This document shows positions 34,370 to 44,400 of a stretch of 55,722 bases of DNA, one piece after another; the stretch's first letter is position 1, and every line of letters begins with the position of its first letter. Both the position numbers and the translations under genes were made by a program. Under the pieces are notes generated by a model, which saw only the letters and a program-made list of their open reading frames with translations, was not told where the DNA came from and did not search any database. The DNA comes from an uncultured Porphyromonadaceae bacterium (GTDB lineage: Bacteria; Bacteroidota; Bacteroidia; Bacteroidales; Muribaculaceae): NCBI GenBank assembly GCA_902489275.1, contig CABTZK010000011.1:1-55722 (forward strand), in the 5' to 3' direction.

Positions 34370-34996
34370 TTAACTTTTTTCTGGCATCTTCATCAGTTTG
34401 AGCCAATTGAGGTAGCCCACCACGGCCGCGACGGTGTAGAAGCCGTAGAGTGATGCCGAAAACGGTATCTGTTTGTGGAAATACAGCACGGTGCACACCG
34501 CGTCGACAACGAGCCAAAGTAGCCATTGCTCGGCGTATTTTTTGGCCAGCGCCCAGTAGGCGATGATGCTAAGAGCCGTCGTGAAAGCGTCGGCAACGGG
34601 AACGGTGCTGTCGGTGACGGCCGTCAGCAAGTAGTAGATGCCAATCCACAGCGCCGCGAAAGCCACGGTAGTGACAGGAATGAGCCGCCGGGGAAAGTGG
34701 GTGATGGCAAGCCCCTTGCCCTTTTCTCCTTTTTCCTTTTTTTTGCCAAAACGCCATGACAGGTAGCCGCAGACAGCCACAACGACATAGAAAAACTCCA
34801 TCCCAAAGTCGGCATACAGTCCGGCTTTGAGGTAGAGCACGCTGTGCACGATGGGCATGACGATGCTCACGAGCCACAGCCAGATGTTGGCCTTGTATTC
34901 CAGGTAAAGATAGATGAGCCCCAGCACTGTGCTGAAAGCGTCGAGGAGATGCAGGGGCTCAACTAACCATTGGAATATCGTGTTCCAGTCCATCAA
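34370..34996 (-). CDS. pnuT: PnuC-family vitamin transporter, probably thiamine (PnuT)
   Basis: A 208-residue inner-membrane protein with seven predicted helices in the PnuC fold, and the C-terminal YAEQWLLWLVVDAVCTVLYF and YGFYTVAAVVGYLNWLKL segments of the family. PnuC proteins carry nicotinamide riboside, but copies under TPP-riboswitch control beside a TonB receptor are the thiamine type (PnuT), known from work on Bacteroides. Here the gene is eight bases after such a receptor gene. Specificity is inferred from context. Confidence 0.88.
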   Translation of the reverse strand: MMDWNTIFQWLVEPLHLLDAFSTVLGLIYLYLEYKANIWLWLVSIVMPIVHSVLYLKAGLYADFGMEFFYVVVAVCGYLSWRFGKKKEKGEKGKGLAITHFPRRLIPVTTVAFAALWIGIYYLLTAVTDSTVPVADAFTTALSIIAYWALAKKYAEQWLLWLVVDAVCTVLYFHKQIPFSASLYGFYTVAAVVGYLNWLKLMKMPEKS

Positions 34997-35004
34997 CGAT
35001 TGGA

Positions 35005-37263
35005 TTAGAACTTAAAGGTGATATGACCGAGTGCGTTGATGCCAGCCATGGGGTAGAAGCGAGGGTCGCTGTAGAGGGTGTAGCTGCCGTTTTTATCAAC
35101 GAGTGCGCAGGTCTGGCTGTAGCCGTTGGTCTCATACTGCTTGTCGAAGAGGTTGTAGATGGTACACCCCACAGTCACTTCCTTCACGTGTGGCAACTTG
35201 AACGTGTAAGCCAGGTTGAGGTGGCTCACAAAGTAGGGGTCGATGCTGTCGTCATTGTTCTCGAAGTTGTCGAGATACTGCCGACCCACATATTGGGAGG
35301 TGAATTGCGCTAAAAAGCCCTTGTAGTTAAAGGTAATCACGCTGTTGCCAATCACCGATGGACTCATGGCGATGGTGGTGTTGCCCACGTAGATGGCCGT
35401 TTGCTCATAGAGATCGTCCCAGCTCTCGGCATCGTAGTTGCTCACGTAGCCCGTGTAGTCCTTGATGCGGTTGCGCGAGAAAGTGGCATTCAAGTCCCAG
35501 CGCAGCCAGGGAGTGAACTGGGCGGCAGCCTGAAGTTCCATGCCCATGCGGTAGCTCTTGGGCACATTCTCGGCCATGGCCTCGCCAATCTCGTTGAGCT
35601 TGCCATTGAGCACGAGTTGGTCTTTGTAGCTCATCCAGTAGAAGTTGATGCCCGCCGAGAACATCTTGCTGTTGAACTTGTAGCCCAGTTCCCAGTCGCG
35701 CATCAGCTCGCTCTTGGGGTGCACGGTGAAATTGCCATCGGTGTAGTTGTTGCGGGTAGGCTCTTTCTGGGCAATGGCAAAGTAGGAGTAGACGGCGTGA
35801 TTGGGATCGATTTGATAGAACAATCCCGCTTTGGGGTTGAAGAAGTTAAAGGTCTCGTCGACGTTAAGCGTTTGCATGTGCTGGGGCTTGGCAGTCCAGT
35901 CCCATTTGTCGTTAGCGCCTTCAATCTTATAGTTAATGTGTCGATATTGCAAGTCAACATATCCTGTGAGCCCCTTGACCAGCTCGTATGAGTTTTTCAG
36001 ATAGAGGTTCAGGTCTTTTTTGGTGCCCTTGTTGCGGTAGTACTCTAAGTTCGGGTTGAGCTTCCCGATGTAGTTCTCTACCCAGATCACGTTGCCGTAG
36101 TGGTCGTTCTTGTAGCTGTTGAAGCCACCGCCCAGGGTGCTGCTCAGCCTGTCGTTGGTGTAGTTCAGGCTAAACACGGCTCCGCCAAAGCCGCTGTCCA
36201 CATTTTTCTTGCGCACAAGGCTTGACTTTTTCACTTTCTTGTCGCCGATGAGGAAGGGGTCCATGGCATATTCCACCAGCGTGCGGTTGTTCTTGTACTC
36301 CTGGTAGAAGCCGAAGCCATCGGTGTAGTGCCCTGCCACTTTAAGGTGCCAGTTGGTGCCGAAGCCTTGGTCCCAGATGAGTTGGTAGTGCGTTTGCCGG
36401 TAATTGTCGGTTTGGTCTTTGTAGAACCCGTCCACTTTCCCGTCGTGCTTGATTTCGCCATTGGGGTTATAGGTGCGGTCGTTCTCAAGCTGGTCTTTTG
36501 AGATGCCGTCCCATGCATGATAGGTGATTTCCTTGCCGCCAAAGGTGATGAAGCGTACCGAGGTTTGATTGTCGAAGTAGCCGCCTTGGAAGTAATAGGA
36601 GTGCAACTTGCTCCAGGCGCGGTCGCGGTAGCCGTCGCTGGCGATGTGCGACAGCCGGGCATCGAAGGCCCAGTGGTCGTTAAAAATGCCTGAGCCCACT
36701 TTCATGGTCTCTTTGTTGGTGTTGAACGAGCCATAGCTGCCACTGACCTCGGCGTATGGGCTGGCGCTAAAGTGCTCGGTCTTCATGTTGATGGTCGCGC
36801 CGAATGCGCCTGCGCCATTGGTGCTCGTTCCAGCGCCGCGCTGCAACTGGATGTCAGCGAGATTGCTGGCGAAGTCAGGGGTGTTGACCCAGTAGATTTC
36901 GTGACTTTCGGCATCGTTCATCGGGATGTCGTTGGTGGTGATGTTGATGCGAGTAGGGTCGGTGCCGCGCACGCGAATCGAGCTGTAGCCCACCCCGGCG
37001 CCCGCATCGCTGGTCGTCAATACACTTGGCGTGCTCGAAAGCAGGAAAGGAATGTCCTGGCCATGGTTCAGCTGGGCAATTTGTTGGTTACTCACGTTCG
37101 TAAAGGCCACAGGAGTGGTCTTGGTGGCACGTGTTGAAGTCACCTCCACCTCTTGGAGGTGGAGAAACTTGGTTGTGTCGCTTGGGGATGCCTCTTTGGC
37201 GCCGTTAGCGAACACGCTGATGCCCGTAGCAAGGGCAGCAGCAGTCAGCAATGTCTTTTTCAT
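35005..37263 (-). CDS. TonB-dependent receptor, probable thiamine uptake
   Basis: A 752-residue outer-membrane receptor: signal peptide (first about 20 residues), a short DUF-free leader, plug domain (about residues 45-165 with SSIRVRGTDPTRINITTNDI and QLQRGAGTSTNGAGAFGATI) and a 22-strand barrel ending GHITFKF with terminal Phe. No carboxypeptidase-like domain and no SusD partner are present, which fits a vitamin or metal receptor rather than a glycan system. The TPP riboswitch in its leader and the PnuT-type partner indicate thiamine. Confidence 0.92.
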   Translation of the reverse strand: MKKTLLTAAALATGISVFANGAKEASPSDTTKFLHLQEVEVTSTRATKTTPVAFTNVSNQQIAQLNHGQDIPFLLSSTPSVLTTSDAGAGVGYSSIRVRGTDPTRINITTNDIPMNDAESHEIYWVNTPDFASNLADIQLQRGAGTSTNGAGAFGATINMKTEHFSASPYAEVSGSYGSFNTNKETMKVGSGIFNDHWAFDARLSHIASDGYRDRAWSKLHSYYFQGGYFDNQTSVRFITFGGKEITYHAWDGISKDQLENDRTYNPNGEIKHDGKVDGFYKDQTDNYRQTHYQLIWDQGFGTNWHLKVAGHYTDGFGFYQEYKNNRTLVEYAMDPFLIGDKKVKKSSLVRKKNVDSGFGGAVFSLNYTNDRLSSTLGGGFNSYKNDHYGNVIWVENYIGKLNPNLEYYRNKGTKKDLNLYLKNSYELVKGLTGYVDLQYRHINYKIEGANDKWDWTAKPQHMQTLNVDETFNFFNPKAGLFYQIDPNHAVYSYFAIAQKEPTRNNYTDGNFTVHPKSELMRDWELGYKFNSKMFSAGINFYWMSYKDQLVLNGKLNEIGEAMAENVPKSYRMGMELQAAAQFTPWLRWDLNATFSRNRIKDYTGYVSNYDAESWDDLYEQTAIYVGNTTIAMSPSVIGNSVITFNYKGFLAQFTSQYVGRQYLDNFENNDDSIDPYFVSHLNLAYTFKLPHVKEVTVGCTIYNLFDKQYETNGYSQTCALVDKNGSYTLYSDPRFYPMAGINALGHITFKF

Positions 37264-37314
37264 TTTTGCAATTAAGTTTTACTTTGGATTTACCCATTCC
37301 TGGCTCAATCCGTT

Positions 37315-37394
37315 AGTTCTCTCCGCCGGTATTACCCGGTTCAGATCCTATGGGTATGTTCTCAGCCTCTAAATGGTGTGAGGCACCCCAAACT
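37315..37394 (-). promoter_or_regulatory. TPP riboswitch
   Basis: Read on the minus strand this leader contains the conserved THI-box blocks in order: GGGGTGCC, GGCTGAGA, ATACCC, then GATCTGAACCGGGTAATACC and GGCGGAGAGAACT. The outer stem pairs AGTT (37394-37391) with AACT (37318-37315). The remaining 50 bases to the receptor ATG have a weak GGATT/AATCC hairpin and no T run, so control may act on translation rather than termination. Confidence 0.95.
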
Positions 37395-37409
37395 CATTGA
37401 ATCGTGCTG

Positions 37410-37440
37410 CAAAATTACGAATTCAAAACGAGAAAACAAA
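37410..37440 (-). promoter_or_regulatory. Promoter of the thiamine operon
   Basis: Minus strand TTTG (37437-37440), spacer 19, TAATTTTG (37410-37417): an exact consensus match. Transcription would start about 10 bases before the riboswitch aptamer. The -33 box ends three bases from the stop codon of the upstream subtilase gene. Confidence 0.8.
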
Positions 37441-37442
37441 AT

Positions 37443-40400
37443 TTATTTTTGCTCTTGCTTTTGCTGGTCTGCTGCTATAATCAGGCTGACGAGGGCGGTC
37501 ACGTCGCCCACATTAAAGGCGCCGTCTCCGTCTAAGTCACCTGCTTTTTTATTAAATCTTTCCACATGAATGCCAATAATCTGATCGACCAGTGCAGTCA
37601 CGTCGCTCACGTCGATGTGACCATCGTCGTTCACATCGCCAGGTGTGAAGGGCGTCACATCTTTCCAGCCGCTCAAAGGGTAGGCCACGATTTGTGTGCC
37701 TTGAACCTCGCCTTGTGGGTTGACGACATCCTCGTGCCTCGTGAGCGCGACAAACTGGTACTGGAAGCCATTGGTGAGCTCGGGCAGGCTGTCGCAGAAC
37801 ATTTCCCATTGTGCCTTGAATGCGCCCTTGAGCCCGTCTAAGCGTGTGCTGTCGGCGCGCAGCGGCACCTCAAACTGCTGGGTGCCCTCGTTCCACTGGG
37901 CCAGCGTGATGGTGTCGATTTCAAAGGGCTTGGGCTTGACGAAGAAGTAGCGGGTGCTGTCCACGTCCTGTGTTCCCTCGAAGTTGGCGGGAATCCACAT
38001 GTTGGTCTTGACGCTCCCCTCGCTGCCTGCTGCCGGGATGGAGTCTGCCTTCAATTCGGGCCGCTCTTTAGCCATCAGCTTGCCGATGAGCCCTTGCAAG
38101 CGGTGCCCTATCAGCGAGTCGGCCTGGCTTTTCCCTATCGGCTCGGGCAGGTGGATGGCAATCCAGTTGCTTTGGTCGTATGGCTCATCGGGGCTCATGA
38201 GCCCGGCCTTGTCCTTGATGTAGTCGATTTCTCCCTCGGCTGGCTCTTCGGGCTGGGCATAGCGGCTGTCGTCCTTGGCGTAGACGGTTTTCCCATCCTT
38301 GCTCACAAAGACGGCGGTCAAGTCATCGTCGCTGATGCCGTAGTAGCCACCCTCCATATATGCGCTGTCGCTCACGAGCAGCTGCAGCGTGCTCACCTTG
38401 GGCAAGAGCCCTTGGCTGACGAATCCACCGAGTGGGTACACACACACCGTCTCGTCGGCGTTGGTCAGCGCCAGGAACTGGTAGCGGCATCCGTCCACCA
38501 GCGATGGCACCGTGTCGCCGTATAGCGAGAAGTCGGCCTTAAATGCGCCTTGCAGGCCGTCGATGCGCTCGCCTATGGTGTTGGCTTGCGCCTCAAATTG
38601 CTGTTTCTCCTCGTTCCACTGGGCCAGCGTGATGGTGTCGATTTCAAAGGGCTTGGGCTTCAAGAAGAAGTAGTCGTTGCCGTCAATGTTTTGGTCGCCA
38701 TACAGGTTTGCAGGTATCAACTTGTTGATTCCGAGTTCGGCAGGTTCTGCAATTTCGGGCAGGCAGCTGGCTTCAAGGCAGGGGTAGGACTTCGATGTGA
38801 ACTTTCCTTTCACGTTTTTCAAGTAGTGTCCTGGGTATGCGGCGGCGGCCGTGCTGTCGAGGGCTTCGGGCAGCAGAATCTTCACCCAGTTGCTTTGGTC
38901 ATACTCGTCACCTTCAGGGATGATGTGCCCTTGTTCTTTGAGGTAGTCAATCTGGCTGTCGCCCTTGACTTGTGGATGGGCATAGAGCCCGTTGTCCTGG
39001 GCGTAGATGATGGTTCTGTCGTGCGACACGTGCACGCACCGCAGCGAGCGGTCAGCAAGCTCATAATCGCTATTGATGGGGCATTCATCGTCTTGGAGAA
39101 TGAGGTTGAGCATCCCTTTTGGGGCAGGGATGCCACCCATGGCATTGATTTTCCCATTGCCGAAGCGCTCGGGGTTCGTTGCTGTCCAGCTATCGTGGAA
39201 AGCGCTTTCTTTCATCACGCTCCTGATGCTGTCGAGGCCCCAGGTGGGGTGGGCTTGTAGCCAGCAAGCAATGATTCCTGCCACGCAAGGCGCTGCCATC
39301 GATGTTCCCTTCATGTAGCCCCAGTAGTTGGTTTTCCCCGTGTAGGGGTTCGGCCTGTAGGATGTTGTCAATAGGCCTCCCTTCGACGAGAATGGGCTGT
39401 AGGTGTTAAATGATGACACGACCATGCTGCCTGGCGCCGAGATAAAGGGATGCGCCGTCCCATTCATGTCGGTGCCGTAACTGCTGTAACTCAGGTGCGA
39501 GCCTAACGTGCCATCGTTTGTCACTTTTCCGCTGATATTAGTCACTTGTTCTTTCGACACGTAGGCGCCTGCCGAAATGGTGTTCTTCCCCGTCACTTCA
39601 ATATTCATGTTCGACCCTTCGTCTCCTTCAATGAAACTGTATTCCTCCAGCGAGTCGCGCATCTCGATGCAGCAAGTGTCAGGATTGACCAACCATCCCT
39701 CCACCTCAAGTCCTTCGTCGCCATAGAAGGCGATACCGACCTGATAGTTTTTAGACAGGTCTGCCGGGCGAGCCGAGATCTCGATAAAGACTTCATGCAA
39801 CCCACTGCTGAGGGTATCGAGGTAGTGTTCGTTCCAAACACCAAAAGTGCCATTGAAATATTGCGAGAGCGTGCTGTTGTAGCCTGTTCGATGGGTGTCG
39901 CCAAAGGAGGTGTATTGGTATTTCTCGGTTTTGGGAAGGCGGTAAACCACCGAGTCCTTGTCGGCATCGTAGACGAAAATTTGAATGGCATGGATAGCGG
40001 GAACTAACTTGGGCTTGTGCGTGAGGGGATCGGTGACTTGTTTCCATTTTCGTGTCCCCCACGTGTCAAGTTTGGCATTGCTCACGTACTTCACGCCATT
40101 AACGACGGAATAGGGGGTAAAATGCAAGGCAAACTGGGGCTTGTCGCCACCGGTGTCTGTGAATGTCTGCTTGAAATGGCGCTTCTGGTCATAGCCATTG
40201 TTGCCCACCGAGAGGCAGATGATGGCACTGTCGTTGGCCGCAAGCAGGTCAAACACTCGGCACAACCTTGATGTGCCATTGCGCGGCCCGTTACGGCTGC
40301 CGCCGCTTCGGGTGATCACGCAGCGCTTGCCCACGCTTTTAGCGTAGTTGACAATGTATTTGGCACAGTTGGCAATGTCAACGTCGGTATAGGCATTGTC

Positions 40401-41198
40401 CATGACCGTCGTGTAGGTCCCGTCTTTGTTTTTTACCTGTTTGGTGTGCCCGCCTAAGCCACAAGCCACGATGTCGGCCTCGGGGGCAAGTCCGCGAAAC
40501 TCCCCAACCTCTGACCCTGCTGCAATGCCCAGGCAGTGAGTGCCGTGGACGCCACTCATGTCGGATGTGAGCTGGTACACTTGGGTGGAGTCAAATTCCG
40601 ACCCTGGAAGTTTGTTGTTATTCACGACGGGGCTCACCCCCGTTTTGTCAAATGGCATATACACCCGCTTGATGCGGGTGTGTCCCTCGGCATCCTTGAA
40701 TGCTAAGTGGTTATAGTCGATGCCACTGTCAATGATTCCGATGACCACGCCCTTTCCGGTGTAGTTGTCGGGATAGCCTAAGCTTTGGGCGATAGGGAGG
40801 TCGTTGGCGTTGGTTTGCGAGCGCATGGAGTCGGTGTCTTCTGTTTGAGGCGTTCCGATGGCGATTTGCCTCACCATGTCAAGGTTTGAGATTTCCTCGA
40901 TTTTGCTCACGGGAACTAAGGCTGTAATCAAGTGATCGCCAAAAGTTGCTGTCACGCTCACTCCTGCGGTCTGTAGTTCATTCGTCGATAAATGACTCAC
41001 GTCAATAAACATGGGCACCATGTTCACGCCTTGCACATTGCGCATTTGGGCGCGGCATGGCGATGCTGGTGCGTCAGCTTGGCTATTTTGCAGTTGTGAC
41101 AGGAATACCTGAGTGGCGACCGACATTTTGCCTGCATCGCCTCTCGCCGTTGACAGGGTGAGTAATATGATAGCGATGGTCAATAAAATTCGTTTCAT
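37443..41198 (-). CDS. Secreted subtilisin-like (S8) protease with duplicated C-terminal domain and dockerin-like end
   Basis: A 1251-residue exported protease. Signal peptide, an N-terminal inhibitor-like segment (about 55-115), then the S8 catalytic domain with D157 (VVIGIIDSGIDYNH), H218 (GVHGTHCLG) and S633 (MKGTSMAAPCVAG); a large insertion (about 360-560) separates His from Ser. After it come two copies of a domain of about 240 residues (about 700-940 and 940-1180), and a pair of calcium-binding dockerin-type repeats (GDVNDDGHIDVSDV, GDLDGDGAFNVGDV). The oxyanion Asn is in SVGNNG. It resembles the neighbouring subtilase at 41416-44799. Confidence 0.93.
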   Translation of the reverse strand: MKRILLTIAIILLTLSTARGDAGKMSVATQVFLSQLQNSQADAPASPCRAQMRNVQGVNMVPMFIDVSHLSTNELQTAGVSVTATFGDHLITALVPVSKIEEISNLDMVRQIAIGTPQTEDTDSMRSQTNANDLPIAQSLGYPDNYTGKGVVIGIIDSGIDYNHLAFKDAEGHTRIKRVYMPFDKTGVSPVVNNNKLPGSEFDSTQVYQLTSDMSGVHGTHCLGIAAGSEVGEFRGLAPEADIVACGLGGHTKQVKNKDGTYTTVMDNAYTDVDIANCAKYIVNYAKSVGKRCVITRSGGSRNGPRNGTSRLCRVFDLLAANDSAIICLSVGNNGYDQKRHFKQTFTDTGGDKPQFALHFTPYSVVNGVKYVSNAKLDTWGTRKWKQVTDPLTHKPKLVPAIHAIQIFVYDADKDSVVYRLPKTEKYQYTSFGDTHRTGYNSTLSQYFNGTFGVWNEHYLDTLSSGLHEVFIEISARPADLSKNYQVGIAFYGDEGLEVEGWLVNPDTCCIEMRDSLEEYSFIEGDEGSNMNIEVTGKNTISAGAYVSKEQVTNISGKVTNDGTLGSHLSYSSYGTDMNGTAHPFISAPGSMVVSSFNTYSPFSSKGGLLTTSYRPNPYTGKTNYWGYMKGTSMAAPCVAGIIACWLQAHPTWGLDSIRSVMKESAFHDSWTATNPERFGNGKINAMGGIPAPKGMLNLILQDDECPINSDYELADRSLRCVHVSHDRTIIYAQDNGLYAHPQVKGDSQIDYLKEQGHIIPEGDEYDQSNWVKILLPEALDSTAAAAYPGHYLKNVKGKFTSKSYPCLEASCLPEIAEPAELGINKLIPANLYGDQNIDGNDYFFLKPKPFEIDTITLAQWNEEKQQFEAQANTIGERIDGLQGAFKADFSLYGDTVPSLVDGCRYQFLALTNADETVCVYPLGGFVSQGLLPKVSTLQLLVSDSAYMEGGYYGISDDDLTAVFVSKDGKTVYAKDDSRYAQPEEPAEGEIDYIKDKAGLMSPDEPYDQSNWIAIHLPEPIGKSQADSLIGHRLQGLIGKLMAKERPELKADSIPAAGSEGSVKTNMWIPANFEGTQDVDSTRYFFVKPKPFEIDTITLAQWNEGTQQFEVPLRADSTRLDGLKGAFKAQWEMFCDSLPELTNGFQYQFVALTRHEDVVNPQGEVQGTQIVAYPLSGWKDVTPFTPGDVNDDGHIDVSDVTALVDQIIGIHVERFNKKAGDLDGDGAFNVGDVTALVSLIIAADQQKQEQK

Positions 41199-41347
41199 CG
41201 TAGGGCATGTTTTTAAAAGTTACACAAAGAAACGAAAAATAGCGCCAAAAATCAACTCCTATTGGGTTTCTTTTTAGATTTTTAACAAATTGGCAGTCCT
41301 GTTGCTATTGCGTTGCTTGGCTGTTGCCTCTTCGTTTCGCCTTTTCG

Positions 41348-41391
41348 CAAAAAAACAATTCCCTGAAACAAAAAATGTCACAGGGAATTGT
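41348..41391 (-). terminator. Intrinsic terminator after the second subtilase gene
   Basis: A perfect 11-bp stem (ACAATTCCCTG with CAGGGAATTGT; 41355-41365 and 41381-41391), 15-base loop, then seven T on the minus strand (41354-41348). It lies 25 bases past the stop at 41416 and isolates the two subtilase genes as separate transcripts. Confidence 0.9.
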
Positions 41392-41415
41392 CGTTGAATG
41401 AAAAAGATGCAAATC

Positions 41416-44400
41416 TTATTGGCCAATAATCAAGTTGATGAGTGCGGTCACGTCGGTCACGTTGTAGATTCCGTTCTTGTCAAGGTCGGCAGCGTTGCCA
41501 TCGAATGGACTGGGTTCAAAGCCCAGAACCTTGTCAATCAAGGTGGTCACATCCGATACATTGACAACACCGTCCATGTTCACATCACCTGTCAAGCCTG
41601 TTCCTTGGGCAAATAGGGTAACTTCCTCCTGGTTTGAGAGCGCGCTCTCGCTGCCGTTGTTGTAGATGGCTTTCACGCAGTACAGGAAGCTGCCGCCTGC
41701 ACTCAGGTCTTTCACGGTGTAACTCTTGTCGGTGATGCCCGTGATCACGCGAGTGGTTGAGTCGCCCTCTTCGGCAGCCGCTTGGTTGCCGTTTTCGGGG
41801 ATGTCGGTGTAAACGTAAACCTTGTCGATCAGCATACGGTTCTTTCGTGCGGCGCAAGCGAATTTCACGGTTTGGCCATCGGCCTCTTTGCAGTTAAGCA
41901 CAATCACATAATTAGCGTAGTTATTCGCGAGTTGAACTTCTTTTCGGTAGTTGCCGCATGAGACATATACCATGCTGTTGTCGCCCGCATAGGACTTCGC
42001 ATTAAACTTCACGGTCACTTTCCCTCCGCTCTTGGAGAGGTCGAGGCGCGGTGTCATGAGATAGCCCATGTTGTCGCTGCTTCCTATTTGAACCACGCTG
42101 TTGCCGCCAGGGAACACTTTGAAGCCGCTCCAGCCTGGAACGTCGGTGAAGTCGTTAAAGTTGCTGATGGGCGTGTCGCTTTCGTTTTTTGTCTTTGAGA
42201 AGTCCTCGTGAAGCACCTCGACAGCGTTAGGCTTCTTGTTGACGTAGAGCGTGTAGCTCGCCACGTCGCCCGCTTGTGCCTCGTGGATCCAGTCGGCACG
42301 GAATTGGGTGAGGCTGATGCTGGCCGAGTCGGCGGGTAGCATCACTGGAGCAACGATCTCGATTTTGCCATTTCCTTGCAGGCTCACTTTCGCTTTCAAG
42401 GCGTCGCTGATGAGCGTAAGGGTGTCGCAGAACGCCCCCTCTTTCGACGGAGTGAACGTCACGGTAACGCTATCGCCCGCCATGACCTGCTCGGCGGTGA
42501 GGGTCACAGGAGTGCACGTGAAGGCGGGATTGGAGTTGCTCACCGTCACAGGCTTGCTCAGCTGGTTGCCTTTCACAAAGATTTTCACCGATTGGGATTG
42601 GTTCACCACCACGTCTTCAAAATCGACTTTTGAGGGGTAGGCTGCGAGAACGGGGCCACCGCTCACGCCTAAAATCTTTTGGATGCCGGCGAGCGCGTCG
42701 ATTTTTCCGTGTCCAAAGTGAGTGGCGTTAGCGCCAGTGGTCGTGAATGCGTCGGTGATTGCGGTTTCTTGCATGATTTGCTTGACCTGGCTTGTCGTCA
42801 GGCCTTTGTAGGCGGCATTGTCGTTGAGCGACGCTTGCAGCCACAGAGCAACGATGCCGGCGGCTACTGGAGTGGCCATTGAGGTGCCTTCCATGGAGCC
42901 GTAGGGGCTGGTCTTGTTGGTGTTCACGCGGTAGTAGCCATATTGGTCACTGTTGCCGTTCAGGTAGCTGTAGCTGCCACTCGTGTCATAGTGGTTCACT
43001 GCCGAGACGACGGTTGCGCCAGGAGCGCTGATGTGGGGAAGAATTTCGCCAGTTCCACCTTCTCCAGCCTCTTGGTAGCTTGAGAAATAGGCGATGTCGC
43101 CTTCGGTGTAGGGCAAGCTGTGGCTCACGCCGCGGTGGTCGGTCACTTTCGCCTTGGTCGAGTAGGCGCCGATGGCAATCACATTTTGGTTGGTCGCCTC
43201 GTCGCTCACGGTCGAGTTGTCGCTGCCGTTCACCCAGGTGTGGCCGGTCGTCGTCAGGTTGTTCAGGTTTGAGAAGTAGCCATAGCTGCCGCCCCACACG
43301 TCAATATCGCATTCGCCGCTGGTGGGGTAGAACTCTGCGGCTATGCTGTATTGCCCGCTTAGGCTTTGGGAGGTCGGCCCATAGCTCCATGTGCTGCCGC
43401 CATAGAGCATGATTTGGCTCTTGTTGCTGCTCACGTTGTCAAAGTAGACGGTGAGGTCGCCCGTGTAGTAGGGACTTAAATCTACCGAGGTTTGGCTCGT
43501 CACGGTCTTTGAGGTCAGCACTGCGCCCGTTTGGGTGTTAATCACATAGATTTTGCAGGCCAATTTGCTGCCAGGGGTGCGGGCCCATGCGTTGGCCATG
43601 ATGCCAGAATACGTGTAGCCTCCGTCACGGCTGGATGCTGCCGAACGCAGAATCGAGCCTAATGGATTTGTGCTGGATGCGTGGCCGCTGATGTGGTAGC
43701 CGCCGCCATCGGCGGGCTTGGCCTTGCCTGCATCGTTGCTGGCCGCAAACAGGCAGATGTGCCCCGGGTGATTGTCGCCAAAATATTGCTCCATGATGTC
43801 GGCAAAGTCGCCTGTGCCGTCGTGGGGACCTGCTTGGCTTCCCCAGCTGTTGCTCACGACAACGGGCTTCTTCTCCTTGTCGGCATAGTTGCAAATCTTT
43901 TGGAATGCGTTGGCAAGGTAGGTGCTCGACAGGCCGCTGATGCCCGCCAAGTAGAGGTCGGCGCCAGGAGCCATGCCCCCGTAGGTGGCTGCTGCATGGT
44001 CGTCGGTCACGGTCACGTTGTTGCCGTCGATAATCACGCTCGATCCGCCAGCCGTGCTGCTGGTGTGGGTGCCGTGATCCTCGATCTCGTTATCGGTAGT
44101 GGGTGCCGTGCTGGTGATCTCGGTGTACTCTTTGGCGGTGCCTCCGCTGCCGCCCCACCATCCGCCGCCCTCATACACGTAGGCGCGTTTAATGCGGTTT
44201 TTGCCGTTCTTGTCCTTGAAGGCGACGTGCTGGAAATCTATGCCCGTGTCAATCACGCCAAGCACCACGCCCGAGCCGTCGTACTTGTTGGTGATGCCCA
44301 TTCGCAACGCGTCGGGGCTGTTGAGCAGCGCATCATCGACATTGCTGGCCTCGCGAGCCTTGTCGGTCAAGGGGCGCATGCGGGTCGACACGTTGACGCG

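Noticed and set aside
34596..34996. PnuC-type protein as a nicotinamide riboside carrier
   Set aside because: The TPP riboswitch and thiamine-type receptor in the same operon make thiamine much more likely, although fold alone does not decide.
39605..40007. Open frames on both strands within the subtilase gene
   Set aside because: They overlap the catalytic-domain insertion of a continuous, well-supported protease frame and show no start context or domain.
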